From Camarhynchus parvulus (taxonomy: Eukaryota; Chordata; Aves; Passeriformes; Thraupidae): DNA of 64,000 bases. The DNA lies in NCBI RefSeq assembly GCF_901933205.1, contig NC_044576.1:9085024-9149023 (forward strand). The letters are read 5' to 3'. The notes under the pieces were generated by a model. That model made no database searches and was not told the DNA's origin. It saw nothing but the letters and a program-made list of their open reading frames with translations. This document shows, piece after piece, positions 62,030 to 64,000 of this stretch. Position numbers and translations under genes: made by a program. Every line of letters starts with the position of its first letter. Position 1 is the first letter of the stretch.

Positions 62030-64000
62030 GTAAGGACCACGGCAGTTCTCTGTCTCCTCTAAGGACACCGAGCCCTCTCCGCTTTGCCAGGAGAGTAACA
62101 AAGCAGATGAGGGGAAGGGAAGGGAGAGGAGCTGCACAGAGACAGAGCCAGGCTGCTGTAAGTGCTGTCTTGGCAGCAGGGCTTGATAGCTGTACTGAAA
62201 ATCCCAGGAAATGGTAGCTTTCTCTTTTTCTGAAATTATGGGAACTATGACTCTGAGCTTTAACTGAATTTAATGTAGTTCTGTAGAAGGTGGGTTTTTT
62301 GTGCTGATGTCTTTCACTTTCATGTGTATGTGTTTTTGTCTTATAGTAATTATTTCCAGAGTATACATATCACTGTTTCTCTGGGGGAGAAAAACCCCAT
62401 AAGCTTGTTCATCTTATTCCTCTGCACATCTGTGAGTTTATGAAGATGCTTTTTGATTATCTCTTGTGTGCATGTTAGTGTTTGGATACTAAAAATAAGA
62501 GAAGTGTAAATTTTATTGCTTTAAATTTCTGCCTTTTAGTACTAATGTGCCAGAGAATCATTTACCTTACTGCTTTCCACCATGTATACCTTGTGTTTTT
62601 TAAATTCTTAGGAATATCCTACACTAGAAAAATCTGAGGAATATTTCAGTGCTTTCTGCCGATCAGCTTTGTTTTGCACTTTACCTTCCTAGATAAACAG
62701 TCAATTGCTATTTAAAATGGCAAATGAAATTTTTCTCTTAAACCAAAACATGTTTTTCCCCAAAGTCACAAATTTGGTTTGGTTTGGCTTTTTATTGTCA
62801 CTAGATTAATATTTTATATCAGAATCCTTAGAAGTAGAAGACTATTTTCTGTATATGTTGTGATTAAAAGCAAGAGTCTGTGCTGATGCACTTCTGGATT
62901 TTAGGAGAAGAGGGAAAAGGGAGGGGGGAGCAAGCAGTTATTTCCATTTAGAGAATTCTAAGCATGAAAGGTGAAGGGAAAGAAAAGATAAAATAAATAC
63001 ATTTTGCAAGGTGTTGATCTCTGACATAAGTGAAATGGGCCTTATATAGATCAAAATCTACCTCTCCCATTGACTCATGTTTCTAAGTAATAATCTCATA
63101 CAAAATACAAAACTATCAGTGGCTTTCCTGCCCCAAGAGATTGCTGAAAGCTTGCAGATGGTTGTTTGCATGTTTTAGTGTATGTCTGAACGTTTGCAGG
63201 ACATCAGCTGTAGTAAGATCTGAGTTTAGAGACCTCTGCATCGAGTCTCTGTGTAAAACAATTAGGTTTTGAGAAGTTTTCATTCGGGAGGGTGGATTAG
63301 ATGAGGGTTTTGTGTTTTCATGCCATGTCTTGGTTACTCCATAAACACTTCTCCACTTATCAGGTTTTGTTGATTTTTATTGTCCAGACATTTTATCTTA
63401 ACTGTACTCCAGGGAAAGCTGGAATTGCAATTTAGTTTATCTGACAGTTATTTTGGGCTGCTTAAACAAGAGCAGTAAATTGTATATGGCCTTGTAGTGT
63501 CAGAGTTAGTTTATAATACAAAATGTGATAAATTTCCATCAGATAACTATGTCAAGTCCACATTTTTCCTTCCATAGTAAACTATGTATATTCAAACTGC
63601 ACTTGGAAAATAAAAATGTATGAGGGAGAGTAAAACAGAAGAGAATTGTTATTGAGGATCATTAGACTTCTGAAGTTAGATTTTCTTTATTTCTTTCTGT
63701 TAGGGTAAATTTGAGGTAGCTTTTAACCACTGCAGATGAGCAGAGGTATTTGCTTGTACCAGTGAGATACTGCTACACCTGACTCCAGGCAGCTTATTTC
63801 TGAGCAGAACAGCAACAAAGTCCTGTTTCTTCTCCAGTGGACTCTTCTGGAGGTTAGAGAGAATAAATTGCTCATTCCTTTGCCCTGGAGTTAATGTTTT
63901 TAGATAAGGATGCAGTGTACTTTACTCTGGTCCCTTGTATTTGATTATTGCAAACTGTTACACGTTTTGCAGGAGAATGCAGCCTAGGAATGATGCTTTC

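Larger units (their letters stand above)
55065..64000. other. Intergenic region right of SYT15, no gene recognised
   Basis: Nearly 9 kb without a recognisable coding exon on either strand. Frames up to about 165 codons occur (for example 58573-59070 minus, 60819-61268 plus) but have no family resemblance and overlap frames of similar size. Named contents are a 32-bp duplication and a candidate first exon, listed separately. Confidence 0.5.

Overview
The window is vertebrate nuclear DNA. Protein-coding information sits in short exons with GT-AG introns, two CpG islands mark promoters, and most of the rest is AT-rich intron or intergenic sequence. CR1 LINE tails ending in the ATTCTATG-type octamer point to a bird (or, less likely, another sauropsid). 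I cannot name the species. There is no sign of bacterial, phage or CRISPR content.

Three genes can be read. (1) GLUD1, mitochondrial glutamate dehydrogenase, minus strand: only coding exon 1 (8075-8509) is visible, and 1-8074 looks like its first intron. As written, the exon carries a one-base frameshift after codon 6 in a G run, most likely a sequence error. (2) SHLD2 (FAM35A), plus strand: a complete coding set of eight exons from 28906 to 37674 (886 codons), giving the shieldin subunit with the N-terminal partner-binding motif, a disordered middle and C-terminal OB folds with a four-cysteine zinc ribbon. (3) SYT15, synaptotagmin-15, minus strand: a complete coding set of eight exons from 49555 down to 40304 (431 codons), with one N-terminal membrane segment and two C2 domains lacking the usual calcium-binding aspartates.

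Layout. 1-8074: GLUD1 intron 1 with a CR1 tail, a hairpin and a 32-bp tandem duplication. 7760-9000: CpG island, probably a shared promoter firing GLUD1 leftward and SHLD2 rightward. 9071-28905: long 5' region of SHLD2, with a candidate non-coding exon at 26755-26911 that holds a 30-codon upstream ORF, and a CR1 at 26995-27118. 28906-37780: SHLD2 body and polyA signals. 37781-40190: short convergent intergenic gap. 40192-49555: SYT15, with an LTR-like TATA-containing stretch inside its last intron. 49320-49700: SYT15 CpG island. 49700-64000: no recognisable coding gene, but an A/C-only tract with G-quadruplex potential on the other strand, a GC-rich patch with a CTCF-like motif, and two candidate non-coding plus-strand exons.

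The three genes do not form a pathway: GLUD1 acts in mitochondrial nitrogen and carbon metabolism, SHLD2 in DNA double-strand break end protection, and SYT15 in membrane traffic. What links them is architecture: a head-to-head pair (GLUD1/SHLD2) followed by a tail-to-tail pair (SHLD2/SYT15). I found no wholly new system. The best leads are the GLUD1 frameshift, the SHLD2 5' exon with its upstream ORF, and the unexplained elements upstream of SYT15.
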